In this document: piece by piece, positions 7,678 to 17,400 of the stretch | How the letters are laid out: the number at the start of each line of letters is the position of its first letter | Numbering within the stretch: the stretch's first letter is position 1 | Assembly (NCBI GenBank): GCA_002344005.1 | Contig: DDTD01000045.1 | Location: forward strand, 1 to 33,614 | Source: Ignavibacteria bacterium UBA2373 | GTDB taxonomy: Bacteria; Bacteroidota; Ignavibacteria; Kapaibacteriales; UBA961 | Direction: 5' to 3' | Length of the DNA: 33,614 bases | Position numbers and translations under genes: made by a program | Notes under the pieces: generated by a model | The model's database searches: none | Told to the model about the DNA's origin: nothing | Seen by the model: the letters and a program-made list of their open reading frames with translations, nothing else

Positions 7678-8487
7678 TTATGAATTAGGTTTCCACCAAG
7701 TTAAATCAATTGCATCTTCGCCGCCATCCACACGAATCACATCGCCATTGACCCACAGTGATTCCGGCTTGCTGAGCAGTCGAATAAATTTTGCGACATC
7801 GTCGGGTGTTGTAAGGCGATGATTAGGATTACGCATCATAGCATTGCCGATGATAATATCATTACCCGGAATTTTTTTCAAAGCCGGAGTATCGGTTACA
7901 CCGGCACAAATTGCATTAGCTGTTATTTTCAATGGTGCTAATTCCATTGCTAATTGACGACAGTATGCTTCCATTGCAGCCTTGGCGGCAGAAACAGCAC
8001 CGTACATAGGCAATGCACGACGGCTACCTGCACTTGTAAGACCAAAAATGCGTGAGTTTTCACAGAAAAGATTTTTTGCCACAAGGTCTTGTGTCCAGTA
8101 CACCAAACTATTCGCCATAACATCGAGTGTCATCTCTAATTGTTTTTGAGTAACAGGTTTATCGCCTTCTTGGATGAAAACAAGTGGTTGTAATGAACCA
8201 AAAGCAAGCGAATGAACAAGTACGCCGATAGAAGCCGCGCCACCACTGCGTTCATTGATATCGTGAATTATTTCAGCACGGCGGTCAGCATCAGCAGCGT
8301 TGACATTATAGAACACAGGGTCTGCACCTAAATTGGTCAGTTCAGCTTTTAATTCTTCCACCATAGGCATAGTTGCACTTCTGTCTAAGTGTACGCCATA
8401 AATACCAAAACCTTCTTTTGCAAGTTCAAGTGCAGCAGCGCGCCCAAAGCCGCTTGAACTGCCTAAAATAAGTGCATAACGCTTCAT
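7678..8487 (-). CDS. SDR oxidoreductase, enoyl-ACP reductase (FabI/FabL)-like
   Basis: This 269-residue Rossmann-fold short-chain dehydrogenase has the nucleotide-binding motif GSSSGFGR (9-16), with the G-x3-G-x-G spacing. The active site is Tyr162-x6-Lys169 (YGAVSAAK), not the classical Tyr-x3-Lys. Tyr-x6-Lys is typical of the enoyl-ACP reductases FabI and FabL, the last step of the fatty-acid elongation cycle. The sequence after it (AMEAYCRQLAMELAPLKI, then AGVTDTPALKKIPG) also looks like FabL. The G-x3-G-x-G loop favours FabL over FabI. A role in lipid synthesis is therefore likely, but assignment to the main enoyl reductase is not certain. The C-terminal GDVIRVDGG is the standard SDR cofactor/substrate loop. 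No Shine-Dalgarno site is seen. Confidence 0.82.
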   Translation of the reverse strand: MKRYALILGSSSGFGRAAALELAKEGFGIYGVHLDRSATMPMVEELKAELTNLGADPVFYNVNAADADRRAEIIHDINERSGGAASIGVLVHSLAFGSLQPLVFIQEGDKPVTQKQLEMTLDVMANSLVYWTQDLVAKNLFCENSRIFGLTSAGSRRALPMYGAVSAAKAAMEAYCRQLAMELAPLKITANAICAGVTDTPALKKIPGNDIIIGNAMMRNPNHRLTTPDDVAKFIRLLSKPESLWVNGDVIRVDGGEDAIDLTWWKPNS

Positions 8488-8661
8488 AGTATAATGTCAA
8501 TTTGTGATAAAATCTTTACAAAGTTATGAATCATGAGGCAATAAGCCCGCTTTCTTTATGTAGTCAGTACTCCGTCAAATGAGTATTGCTTATTGTATAA
8601 TCAATGAAAAATCAGAGAGTTGTATGAAAATTTGCGGTAATGCACATCTGTGTAGTTTTAT

Positions 8662-8699
8662 AGAAATAAAAAACCCGATACCGTGTGGCATCGGGTTTT
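8662..8699 (-). terminator. Rho-independent terminator of ald
   Basis: A 10-bp perfect stem (AAAACCCGAT at 8670-8679 with ATCGGGTTTT at 8690-8699) lies 22 bases past the ald stop. Read on the minus strand, the second arm runs into TTTTTTATTT. The inner loop can extend by two CC/GG pairs. Confidence 0.9.
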
Positions 8700-8721
8700 G
8701 ACACTATTTCTGACAGATAAA

Positions 8722-9837
8722 TCAGTTCAAGAATGCATCTACGGATGTTGATGAGAAACCAAAAGCTTCCGCAACGGCATCATACACAATTTCTCCACCT
8801 ATCATGTTTAGACCGTACATCAATTCTTTGTTTTGCTTGCAGGCTTCTTTCCATCCAAGATTGGCAAGTTGCAAAGTATAATCGGATGTAGCATTGGTTA
8901 AAGCTATGGTTGACGTAAATGGAACGGCTCCGGGCATATTGGCAACGCAATAATGCACTACTCCATCAACAACATACGTTGGATCGGCATGTGTTGTCGG
9001 ACGACATGTTTCGATACAACCGCCTTGATCAACCGAAACATCAACAATTACGGAACCTTCTTTCATCAATGAGAGCATGTCGCGTGTGATGAGTTTAGGA
9101 GCTTTTGCACCAGCAATGAGTACACCACCGATAACCAAATCAGCATGTTCTAATTGATGGGCAATATTGAAAGGATTCGATTTCATTGTTGTGACATTTT
9201 TGGGCATCACATCATCAAGATAACGTAAGCGGTAAAGATTGGTATCGAAAATAGTAACACGAGCACCAAAGCCTGCTGCAATTTTAGCAGCATTCGTTCC
9301 TACAATTCCGCCACCAAGAACCAAAACGCGTGCCGGCTGAGTTCCCGGTACACCACCTAATAATATGCCGCGCCCACCCATTGGATGCTCTAAATATTTT
9401 GCACCTTCTTGTGGAGCCATGCGTCCTGCAACTTCACTCATAGGAATAAGCAAGGGGAGGGAACCATCATTTTTCATCACTGTTTCATACGCAATACATA
9501 CTGCTTTTCGTTGCATCATTGCTTCGGTTAGCTCTTGACTGGCTGCAAAGTGAAAATATGTGAAAAGTACTTGATTTTCGCGAATAAGAGGATATTCAGG
9601 TTCGATAGGTTCTTTGACCTTGACAATCATATCAGCACCACCGTAAACATCTGCAGCAGTTGCAACGATTTGTCCGCCTGCTTTAATGTAATCGTCATTG
9701 CTGAAACCGCTACCGATACCGGCGGTATCTTGAACAAGAACAGTGTGACCATTACGTACAAGTTCGGCGACAGTGCCCGGAACAAGACCTACGCGTTTTT
9801 CATTGTTTTTAATTTCTTTAGGAAGACCTACGATCAT
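8722..9837 (-). CDS. ald: Alanine dehydrogenase
   Basis: This cytoplasmic NAD-dependent enzyme interconverts L-alanine with pyruvate and ammonia. The 371-residue protein is family length and nearly every landmark is at its usual number: Arg15 (NEKRVGLVPG) and Lys75 (KVKEP) for substrate, catalytic His96 (FHFAA), the NAD-binding GGGIVG at 175-180 with acidic Asp198 after the second strand, and Asp270 (VSVDQGG). PGAVPFTST near residue 300 is also conserved. A Shine-Dalgarno GGAGA lies at 9845-9849, seven bases before the ATG, which is unusual among its neighbours. The gene stands alone, with its own terminator and 184 bases of upstream gap. Confidence 0.96.
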   Translation of the reverse strand: MIVGLPKEIKNNEKRVGLVPGTVAELVRNGHTVLVQDTAGIGSGFSNDDYIKAGGQIVATAADVYGGADMIVKVKEPIEPEYPLIRENQVLFTYFHFAASQELTEAMMQRKAVCIAYETVMKNDGSLPLLIPMSEVAGRMAPQEGAKYLEHPMGGRGILLGGVPGTQPARVLVLGGGIVGTNAAKIAAGFGARVTIFDTNLYRLRYLDDVMPKNVTTMKSNPFNIAHQLEHADLVIGGVLIAGAKAPKLITRDMLSLMKEGSVIVDVSVDQGGCIETCRPTTHADPTYVVDGVVHYCVANMPGAVPFTSTIALTNATSDYTLQLANLGWKEACKQNKELMYGLNMIGGEIVYDAVAEAFGFSSTSVDAFLN

Positions 9838-10021
9838 TGGATATTCTCCATTAATGAATGTGTGATAAAATATATGCTTAGATAATTCGCAAAATTGCAG
9901 CGAAAAATTGACGTGACGAAAACGGAATATTCATCTCAATAGAAAATTGTTCTCAAAAAGATGATGTAACTCGTTGAAAAAAATATAGTAATGGCGTTAA
10001 ATTTAGTCAATTCAACACAAT

Positions 10022-10684
10022 TTACTTTTTTAGTTTATCTGAAAATGCTTTTTTAAACTTTTCCACTTTCGGACGTACAACCATTGTACAATAGCCCTGA
10101 TTCGGATTGCGATTGAAGTAATCGGCATGATAATCCTCGGCAGGGAAAAATTCTGTGGCTGCCGTAATTTGGGTGACAATCGGGTCAGAGAATGTATGAG
10201 CGGCATCCAATTGTTTTTTATATGTTTCTGCAAGTTCTTTTTGTGCAGCATTTGTATAAAATATAGCCGATCGGTATTGTGTGCCGACATCCGCTCCTTG
10301 ACGATTGAGAGTTGTCGGGTCATGGACGCTCCAAAAAACTTCTAATAACTCGGTAAATGAAATAACTGCCGGATCAAAGACAACTTTGCAAACTTCTGCA
10401 TGTCCTGTTGTTCCGGTACAGACTTCTTTGTAGGTTGGCTTATCGGTTGTGCCGCCACAATATCCGGATTGAACGGAAATAACGCCTTGCAACTGCTGAT
10501 ATACTGCTTCGACGCACCAAAAACACCCTGCGCCAAGAATAGCTGTTTCCGTTTGTTGTGTATCATTCATTGTTTTTTTCCCTTTTTGAGATTGGAGTTT
10601 GATTCTTTGCGGTTCCTCTGCACATGACAATGTTGACCACATAAGAGTAAACACGAATAGAAGAAGCGCGATGCGAACATTCAT
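10022..10684 (-). CDS. msrA: Peptide methionine sulfoxide reductase MsrA, exported form
   Basis: MsrA reduces methionine-S-sulfoxide in proteins. The catalytic motif GCFWC lies about residues 54-58 of this 220-residue product, followed by typical MsrA sequence: GYCGGTTDKPTYKEVCTGTTGHAE, FWSVHDPTTLNRQGADVGTQYRSAIF and QGYC near the end, which may hold a recycling cysteine. I chose the ATG at 10684. It provides a hydrophobic signal sequence (IALLLFVFTLMWSTLSCA), so the protein is probably periplasmic or lipid-anchored; the lipobox (TLSC) is weak. An internal ATG giving MNDTQQTE would make a cytoplasmic enzyme. A start further upstream (10780) would run through the divergent promoter region and is unlikely. 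The gene is divergent from prfC. Confidence 0.92.
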   Translation of the reverse strand: MNVRIALLLFVFTLMWSTLSCAEEPQRIKLQSQKGKKTMNDTQQTETAILGAGCFWCVEAVYQQLQGVISVQSGYCGGTTDKPTYKEVCTGTTGHAEVCKVVFDPAVISFTELLEVFWSVHDPTTLNRQGADVGTQYRSAIFYTNAAQKELAETYKKQLDAAHTFSDPIVTQITAATEFFPAEDYHADYFNRNPNQGYCTMVVRPKVEKFKKAFSDKLKK

Positions 10685-10769
10685 ACATAAATTCTGAAAT
10701 GAAGTAAAAATATGATCGGCATGACGAATGGATTTATACCAAATTGCCGAAAGCGAGTACTTAGTTTGG

Positions 10770-10777
10770 TATTTTTG
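10770..10777 (+). promoter_or_regulatory. Possible -7 element of prfC (TATTTTTG)
   Basis: TATTTTTG is a perfect match to the Bacteroidota -7 consensus TAnnTTTG, 28 bases before the prfC ATG. No good TTTG is found at the expected distance; the nearest, ATTG at 10743-10746, is 23 bases away. It overlaps the right arm of an 8-bp inverted repeat (ATACCAAA 10736-10743 / TTTGGTAT 10765-10772). This is a tentative call. Confidence 0.4.
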
Positions 10778-10805
10778 CACTCCATCTTACATTATTCAAC
10801 CAATT

Positions 10806-12359
10806 ATGACATTACAAGAAGAGATACAACGCCGTCGCACAGTAGCCATTATTTCACATCCGGATGCCGGAAAAACCACACTGACAGAAAAGTTGTTGCT
10901 TTACTCCGGTGCAATTCACAGCGCAGGTTCTGTGACAGGCGGTAAGCGCGCTACCACACAATCAGATTGGATGGGAATTGAGCAGCAAAGAGGAATTTCT
11001 GTTTCTTCAAGCGCGATGAGAGTAGAGTATGATGGGTATTTACTCAATTTGCTCGACACGCCCGGACACCAAGATTTCAGTGAAGATACGTACAGAACAC
11101 TTATGGCTGTTGATTGTGCTATCATGTTGCTTGATGCAGGGCGCGGTGTGCAGGAACAAACTATTAAACTCTTCAAAGTATGTCGTGAACGGGGAATCCC
11201 TATTATCACATTTATTAATAAAATGGATAGACCGGCATTAGATCCTTTTGAATTGCTCGATAATGTCGAATCCGTGCTGGGAATTACGGCAGTGCCTATG
11301 TCTTGGCCCATTGGTGATGGACCTGAGTTTAGAGGCGTTTATGAGCGAAAAAATCAATGTCTTCATTTGTTTGAGCGAACTGTGGGGGGGATGTACAGAG
11401 CACCCGTTTCTGTTGGTTCAATACATGACACCTCTTTCAAAGAAATGTTAGGTGAAAATAAACATGCAAAATTCATTGATGATTTAGCACTTATTGAAAC
11501 TGTGTTGCCGCCATTTAATCATGATGATTTTCTTCATGAGCGATGCACGCCTGTATTTTTTGGTAGTGCAATTACGAATTTCGGTGTTGAAAACTTTTTG
11601 CAATATTTATTGGAATATGCACCTTGTCCGCAACCGATGCCCACTTCTCAAGGCGATATGCCTGTTGATTCGCCCATATTTAGCGCATTTGTCTATAAAG
11701 TACAGGCAAATATGAATAAATCACATCGTGACAGAATATCGTTTGTCAGAATTATGTCGGGCACATTTGAAAGAGGAATGACTGTGATTCATGGAAAATC
11801 CGGTAAAGAAGTGAAGCTAAATTATCCATTTCAATTATTTGGTCAAGAACGTGAAATCATAGATATTGCTTATCCCGGTGATGTTATAGGTCTTACGAAT
11901 CCGGGATTATTTAAAGTGGGTGATGTCATTAGCACAGGCAATGCTTGCACTATACCGCAATTCCCACGATTTGCACCGGAAATTTTCGCACGGGTATTTC
12001 CTAAAACAGGAACATACAGTAAATCATTTCGAAAAGGAATTGAACAATTGGGTGAAGAGGGCGTTATTCAAATATTTACCGATAAAAATGGCTCACCGAG
12101 TCCAATTGTTGCTGTTGTCGGTGAATTACAGCTTCAAGTATTTACCTGGCGTATGGAATCTGAGTATAATGAAGTCGTGCGTTTAGATTATTTGCAATTT
12201 AAGCGTATGCGTTGGTTGCAAGGAGATATAGTTCCTGCAACATCGGTGGAAATGGCGTATGATGAAATGCAAAGACCGGTAGTTCTCTTCAAAAATGATT
12301 GGGAATTGCAATATACAATTGATCGAACTCCGGGGATTCGTTTGACAGAAACTCCATAA
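10806..12359 (+). CDS. prfC: Peptide chain release factor 3
   Basis: RF3 is a translational GTPase that removes RF1/RF2 from the ribosome after termination. This 517-residue protein has all G motifs: P-loop SHPDAGKT (17-24), DTPGHQD, NKMD, and the G5 FFGSA. The region GKRATTQSDWMGIEQQRGISVSSSAMR is characteristic of RF3 rather than EF-G. Length is close to the 529 residues of E. coli. The start is the ATG at 10806, which gives the standard MTLQEEIQRRRTVAIISHPDAGKTTL. An in-frame start at 10728 would add 26 residues with no family counterpart across a likely promoter. The gene is divergent from msrA and convergent with the OmpA gene. Confidence 0.96.
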   Translation: MTLQEEIQRRRTVAIISHPDAGKTTLTEKLLLYSGAIHSAGSVTGGKRATTQSDWMGIEQQRGISVSSSAMRVEYDGYLLNLLDTPGHQDFSEDTYRTLMAVDCAIMLLDAGRGVQEQTIKLFKVCRERGIPIITFINKMDRPALDPFELLDNVESVLGITAVPMSWPIGDGPEFRGVYERKNQCLHLFERTVGGMYRAPVSVGSIHDTSFKEMLGENKHAKFIDDLALIETVLPPFNHDDFLHERCTPVFFGSAITNFGVENFLQYLLEYAPCPQPMPTSQGDMPVDSPIFSAFVYKVQANMNKSHRDRISFVRIMSGTFERGMTVIHGKSGKEVKLNYPFQLFGQEREIIDIAYPGDVIGLTNPGLFKVGDVISTGNACTIPQFPRFAPEIFARVFPKTGTYSKSFRKGIEQLGEEGVIQIFTDKNGSPSPIVAVVGELQLQVFTWRMESEYNEVVRLDYLQFKRMRWLQGDIVPATSVEMAYDEMQRPVVLFKNDWELQYTIDRTPGIRLTETP

Positions 12360-12395
12360 TTATTCATAATAAAATTGCTTGAATAATCTCATTGT

Positions 12396-14396
12396 TTATC
12401 GTACAGGTGTTTTTACTTCTATGGAAACAGTCCGACAATAGTAACGACCCTCAGGCACATTATTATCGAAAGGTAAAATAGATGCACCAATTCCTTTAAC
12501 TTCTTTTAATTGTAAGGTGGGTTGAATAGATAGTAAATAATCGCGAACAGATAATGCTCTTGATTTTGACAATTCAATATTATAATCGGCTTCTCCCAAG
12601 CGATCTGTTGTACCTGTAATTGTTGTTTGTGATGTTGATTTAATTGCATCTTTGACGAATTGTTGCATCATACGCTTATTTTGATTTGAAATATCGAAAC
12701 GATTAAAATCAAAAACAATAAGAGATAAACGACTGACTTCAAAGACATTTTTTGATGTAAACACCGGCAAAGAACATTCTGAGTTAAGTTCTGAACCATC
12801 GTCAAAAGTCAGCGATAACTGTGCTTTGAGTGAATCACCGTTAAATACATGGTTTTTTATATCGGCAATAATGGAGGACGGTAATTCTAACGATTGTGTT
12901 TGAGGTGCGAGAGTTCCATTTTTTGCAACAATTTCGCCTTGTTTTCCTCGCAGCACAATCTTCCAACTGCGTGGCTGAATATCTTTTCTTGTGACGGCAT
13001 TAAATCCTTGAATACGTTGAATGCCTGTAAATTCCAAAAATCGTGAATGGACAACAGGACGAAGTATTTGTGGGTCATCCGTATAAATTTCGACACGTCT
13101 ATTTTCTTCATAACCTTCAGTATATCGAATATTGGTTGGTATTTTGGGTGTATCGCGAATTTCTGTTGTTATCTGTGATGCACGAATTTTCCATTCATTT
13201 TTAAGATAATCACTTACAGTGGCAGCCCTTTGTTTTGCAATAGCTAATCGTTCTTTTTGTGAAGACATTTCTATCCCATCGGAATTACCGACAATAGTAA
13301 TGACAGACTTTGGCGATTCAAGTAATCGTTTGCCGATAATATCAAGTAAGTGATAATATGTTTGGAGCATATCTTTGGGTAAATCAGCTTCATTAAATCC
13401 GACTTTCTTTTTTTGCATCATTTTTGTTGGTAATACAGCATTTGCACTATCGAAAAATATATATGGTAAAAGGGGAAAGGTTTGCGTAACAATAGTTTCT
13501 TCTACAATAATTGGTTGTGAAGAAAGAGCTGCGAATCGAATGGCGGGCTCTTTGTTCTCTATACGCACTGCCGGCGGAGGGGGAATAATAGTGTCAATTT
13601 TTGGAGCAGGTATCGGCGGTGGCGATGGTAAATATTTGTCATCACCGATTCTTGTACGAAAGGCAATGCCACCGAAGTATGATTGTTGTTTCCAAGTTGC
13701 ATCAGAGAGAATATCTGCTAAACCATAACGATAACCGATTTCTAAAGAAAGCGCGGAAATTGCGCTTACGGGAAAATCATAGGACAGAAGAGCATTTGCA
13801 TTATAGGATGTTGTTGCTGTCTGAATAATTCCTTGATCATTTGTTCGTATTTTTCTTTCATCGGGAAAAAGTACGGTATTGGGCGATGTTATTTCCTCTG
13901 TTTGAAGAAATGAATTAGCGAAAATAGGATTTCCCGCATCAGCAGCAAGACGCAAACGTAGAGGAATTTCTTCCAATGGTTGTACGATTATTCCCACATC
14001 GAACACAAGATAATCTAAAATAGCATCAAATGTATGTTTTTGAACAAGAGGTTGATATGTTCGGCTTTGCGGCTCAAACACTTCAAAATTCGCTATTGAA
14101 GTTGATAAAGTGCCGGGACGACTGATATAACCAATACGTCCGGAGAGGGACAGAAAAGAAGGTAAAAGTGAATATTCCAGACTTAATCCGGCAGAATAAC
14201 CATTGTTTTGTCCTTCAGTGAACACACCGCAATCGGCAGAACCAAAAAACACAGGCAAATGTGTTGTATGTTGCATAAAATGATAATTACCAAAAGCACC
14301 AATTGACCAGTTGCTCTTAGTAATGATAGAGTCTTGACTGAATGCAATGCTCCAAGTCAAGGTTGTGAGCAGTAGAGAGATAAATATATTTTTCAT
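12396..14396 (-). CDS. Outer-membrane protein with two OmpA-like domains
   Basis: This 666-residue protein has a signal peptide (about 1-20, cleavage before QDS). A region at about 21-250 is rich in alternating hydrophobic strands and is probably a small beta-barrel. A Pro-rich linker spans 257-277. The first OmpA-like domain, about 308-440, has NSDG near 371 and ENRRVEIY at 431-438, the consensus tied to peptidoglycan binding. A beta-rich middle segment (about 450-550) precedes a second OmpA-like domain at about 555-664 (IVFDFNRFDIS, TTDRLGEADYNIELSKSRALSVRDYL). That copy lacks the NRRVE consensus, having CRTVSIEV instead, so its peptidoglycan binding is doubtful. It lies 42 bases after the T9SS-type subtilase gene on the same strand and is probably co-transcribed. 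A role as envelope tether is inferred. Confidence 0.85.
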   Translation of the reverse strand: MKNIFISLLLTTLTWSIAFSQDSIITKSNWSIGAFGNYHFMQHTTHLPVFFGSADCGVFTEGQNNGYSAGLSLEYSLLPSFLSLSGRIGYISRPGTLSTSIANFEVFEPQSRTYQPLVQKHTFDAILDYLVFDVGIIVQPLEEIPLRLRLAADAGNPIFANSFLQTEEITSPNTVLFPDERKIRTNDQGIIQTATTSYNANALLSYDFPVSAISALSLEIGYRYGLADILSDATWKQQSYFGGIAFRTRIGDDKYLPSPPPIPAPKIDTIIPPPPAVRIENKEPAIRFAALSSQPIIVEETIVTQTFPLLPYIFFDSANAVLPTKMMQKKKVGFNEADLPKDMLQTYYHLLDIIGKRLLESPKSVITIVGNSDGIEMSSQKERLAIAKQRAATVSDYLKNEWKIRASQITTEIRDTPKIPTNIRYTEGYEENRRVEIYTDDPQILRPVVHSRFLEFTGIQRIQGFNAVTRKDIQPRSWKIVLRGKQGEIVAKNGTLAPQTQSLELPSSIIADIKNHVFNGDSLKAQLSLTFDDGSELNSECSLPVFTSKNVFEVSRLSLIVFDFNRFDISNQNKRMMQQFVKDAIKSTSQTTITGTTDRLGEADYNIELSKSRALSVRDYLLSIQPTLQLKEVKGIGASILPFDNNVPEGRYYCRTVSIEVKTPVR

Positions 14397-14438
14397 GATG
14401 CCAATAATTCACTTTTAGTCAGAAGGATACACAACTTA

Positions 14439-17400
14439 TTATTTTTTGACAGAGAATTTTTTCAGAATAGGGGCAACACTATTGCCTGATTTGTCATAAC
14501 CCTCTACTTTGAATAAATATACGCCGGTTGACAATTCTTCGTTGTTTTCTGTTAAACCATTCCACTCAATACCGCCATTGCCGTCAGTTTCTTCGAGTGT
14601 GAGTAAACGCACACCATCTAATGTCATAATAGTAATGGTGGCACGCGGAGGCAAGTTGCCAAAGAATACAGGTTGTTTATCGGAAAGTCGCACAGGAGAA
14701 GGATACATAAAAGCTTGTTCGCCATTATCTGCCGCTAAAGAAAAACCTATCACTGAGCCGGCGCCGCGGGTCATCGGTTGTCCTGAAATATCACGAAGAT
14801 TTTTGGCAGTTAATATATAGTTTTTTCCAATGGGAATGAGTGGTGCCGAATTATCAAGAAATAGTGTAACCGATGATTCATTGTCAATATGTACTGAAGA
14901 TATAAATCTTTCTGGATCAATTGTATAGTTATTAATTTCTTTTACGGATACTTCATCAATTTTTTTTGAAAACAGAAGATTGAGAGTGGTTGGGTTGACC
15001 ACTGTAATCGAAGAAAGAAATAATGAATCAAATTGTCTATTTTGGGGTATAGTAATTGTTTTTTCACCTTCGATTGTCAGGAGCGAAAAGCGGTCATAAA
15101 AAGGAAGGGATTTTACAATTGCTTCTGTGAAAGAAATTGGGGATGAAAATCGAAGAATAATTGTTGAGTCATCAGCAATTAATGCAGTTATAGGACGCAC
15201 AATCGAATTAGTGTTTTTGGTGTCAGAGAGCGAAAACAGAAAAGGTGATATAGGTGTTTGAGGTAAAAAACCACCGTATTTTAAGAGAATAACTTCATTG
15301 CTTTGTGCTTCTGCGGACAGGAGATCTGATTGACTATGAAGGTAAACAACAGGTGAAATACTTGGCAAAGAAAGAACTGTATTACCTGATTTTGCTGTTA
15401 TGGTAAAGATATATGGAGTGTTTGTTGGGAATTGTTCTTGAGAAAATTCCGTTGATTGTACTGTATAAGAATATTGAGGTGATGTATTCTGAGAATATGG
15501 ATAAATATACACGTCTATTGTATATGAGTCAGCATTCGGAAAATTTTTCCATCGTAATAAGGGCGTAGTTTCATTAATCGGTTTTGCAATTACTATATCA
15601 GGGCCCGGTTGTTTCTCATCCTGTGTTTCAAAAAATGTTACTGAGTTAAAAGTTGTAATTCCAACAAGTTTTTTTTCGGAATTTTCTCTGTCAAGTATGA
15701 TTGCAGTACGTGAAAAAGTAGTATCGCAATACCAAAAAGGTTGCAAATCAGACACGGCATCATCCCATCGCATAATGTAGGTTTTAGGGAAAATGGAAAT
15801 AATCAGTTCATCGCCTTTTTTCCCGTCAATATTTGCAACTCGCACACCTCTTTCAAATTCAGAACCTATGCGTACACCGTAAAAATATTGTGTGTTTAAT
15901 TTTTCATAGACATTCGGAGAGGTTGAATGGATAATCGAATAATGCCAGAGCGAAGGATCAAACTCTCCTTGCAAACTTGGTCCCTGATAGCTATAATAGC
16001 CGAAGACAAGTTCTTTTTTACCATCACCATTGATGTCACCGGATTGCAGAAATTCTGTTCCGCCCTCACCTTCATGAATAATAGAAAATTCAAAAGTAAA
16101 TTCTCCATTTTTATACTCATAAATCATAAGGTCGGCATCACTATCGGCAAAAACTATTTCATAATTCCCATCATTATCAATATCATCAATTAAGCAAAAT
16201 GGTCTTTCATGAGTATTTTCTCTGCCATCGGGTCCGCGAGGAGATTGATTTTCCAATCGAACAAATTCATCATACGTAGTTCCATTAAATCGTACAATAC
16301 TTAAAACCGAATCTCGAAATCCAAAAATTTCATCTTTCCCATCATTATCAATATCGAAAAAAGCTGCTGATGCAAATTCCTTTTTATTACGGCGCATATT
16401 GAGCATTTCATTAGAAAAAAGACTGTTTTTGAAAGTTGTTCCATCCTCTCTCATTTGAAATGTTCTTGATGAATATGTTGAAGCGTCTCGTCTATAGCAA
16501 AGCAGTTCCATAATGCCATCACCATTGGAGTCACCAAAACCTTGGGGTATCCAAACATCGGAAGTTGATTCTTTCAAAGTAAAGCTATTATTAGAAAATT
16601 CATAGAGTCGCAAATCGCCAAATTTCGTTGTTTCTGAATTTATGACGGCTACTGTTTGTTTTGTAGAATAAAATGGTGACACTTCCTGAGAAAGATAAGA
16701 AATAGGCAAGGTTAATCCTGTATTTTGCATGGTTTCTGTTCTATATTGTCTCGTGTCAATAAATTCCAAGGGAAATGATTGAATAAGAGTATCTGCACCA
16801 TCAATAAGTGCTGTCATTTTTATGGAATATTTCTCATTTTCATCAAATGGATAATCAAGAATGATTGCATGATTGCGCGAAATTTTTTGTGGTGAATCAA
16901 AGGTAGCAAGAATAGTTGATTGAGATGAAAGTACTTCAAGAACAACTTGACATCTTTGTGTTAAAATAATAGTAAAATAGGGTTTGATTTTCTCATTCAC
17001 CCATGTTGGAATAATGTGTTGTGATTCTATTACCAAATCCGAATTTTTTGATATTATATCAATACGAGTTCTTCGCTCAAGGGTGTTACCATTTGTTAAA
17101 TGAATAACGCTACGAAACGTATATGAGGTATCAAGAAGATTTTGGGTTGATAATGTTCCAAGAATGCCTGCTGCCGTTCTTTCATTACGTCGTTGCCCAA
17201 TTTGTGACCATGTTGTTTTTTCATTTGCATCCCCAAGTGTATAAAATAATTCAGAATAAGCAAATAATGGCACAAGAGTATTACCCTTAATGTTAATATT
17301 TTGCACAATAGATGCATTAATTACTTGACCTTGAGAGGGATAATCTATGGTGAAAAGAGTGGATTTTGCATTTTCTAAAGCTTTTTCTGCATTGACAAGT

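Noticed and set aside
8624..8699. 25-codon ORF beginning ATGAAAATTTGC
   Set aside because: It runs through the ald terminator hairpin and has no ribosome site or homology signal.
9838..10021. Promoter and terminator elements in the ald-msrA gap
   Set aside because: TATATTTT (9867-9874, minus) resembles a -7 element, but the nearest TTTG is 15 bases away instead of 19-21. No hairpin with a T-run follows msrA.
10685..10805. Upstream in-frame starts that extend msrA (to 10780) and prfC (to 10728)
   Set aside because: The two extensions would overlap head to head, have no family counterpart and cover the likely promoter. The shorter starts give a signal peptide (MsrA) and the standard RF3 N-terminus.
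12359..12387. Possible bidirectional terminator between prfC and the OmpA gene (ATTATTCA / TGAATAAT)
   Set aside because: The stem is AT-only with a 13-base loop and no T-run on either strand; too weak to call.
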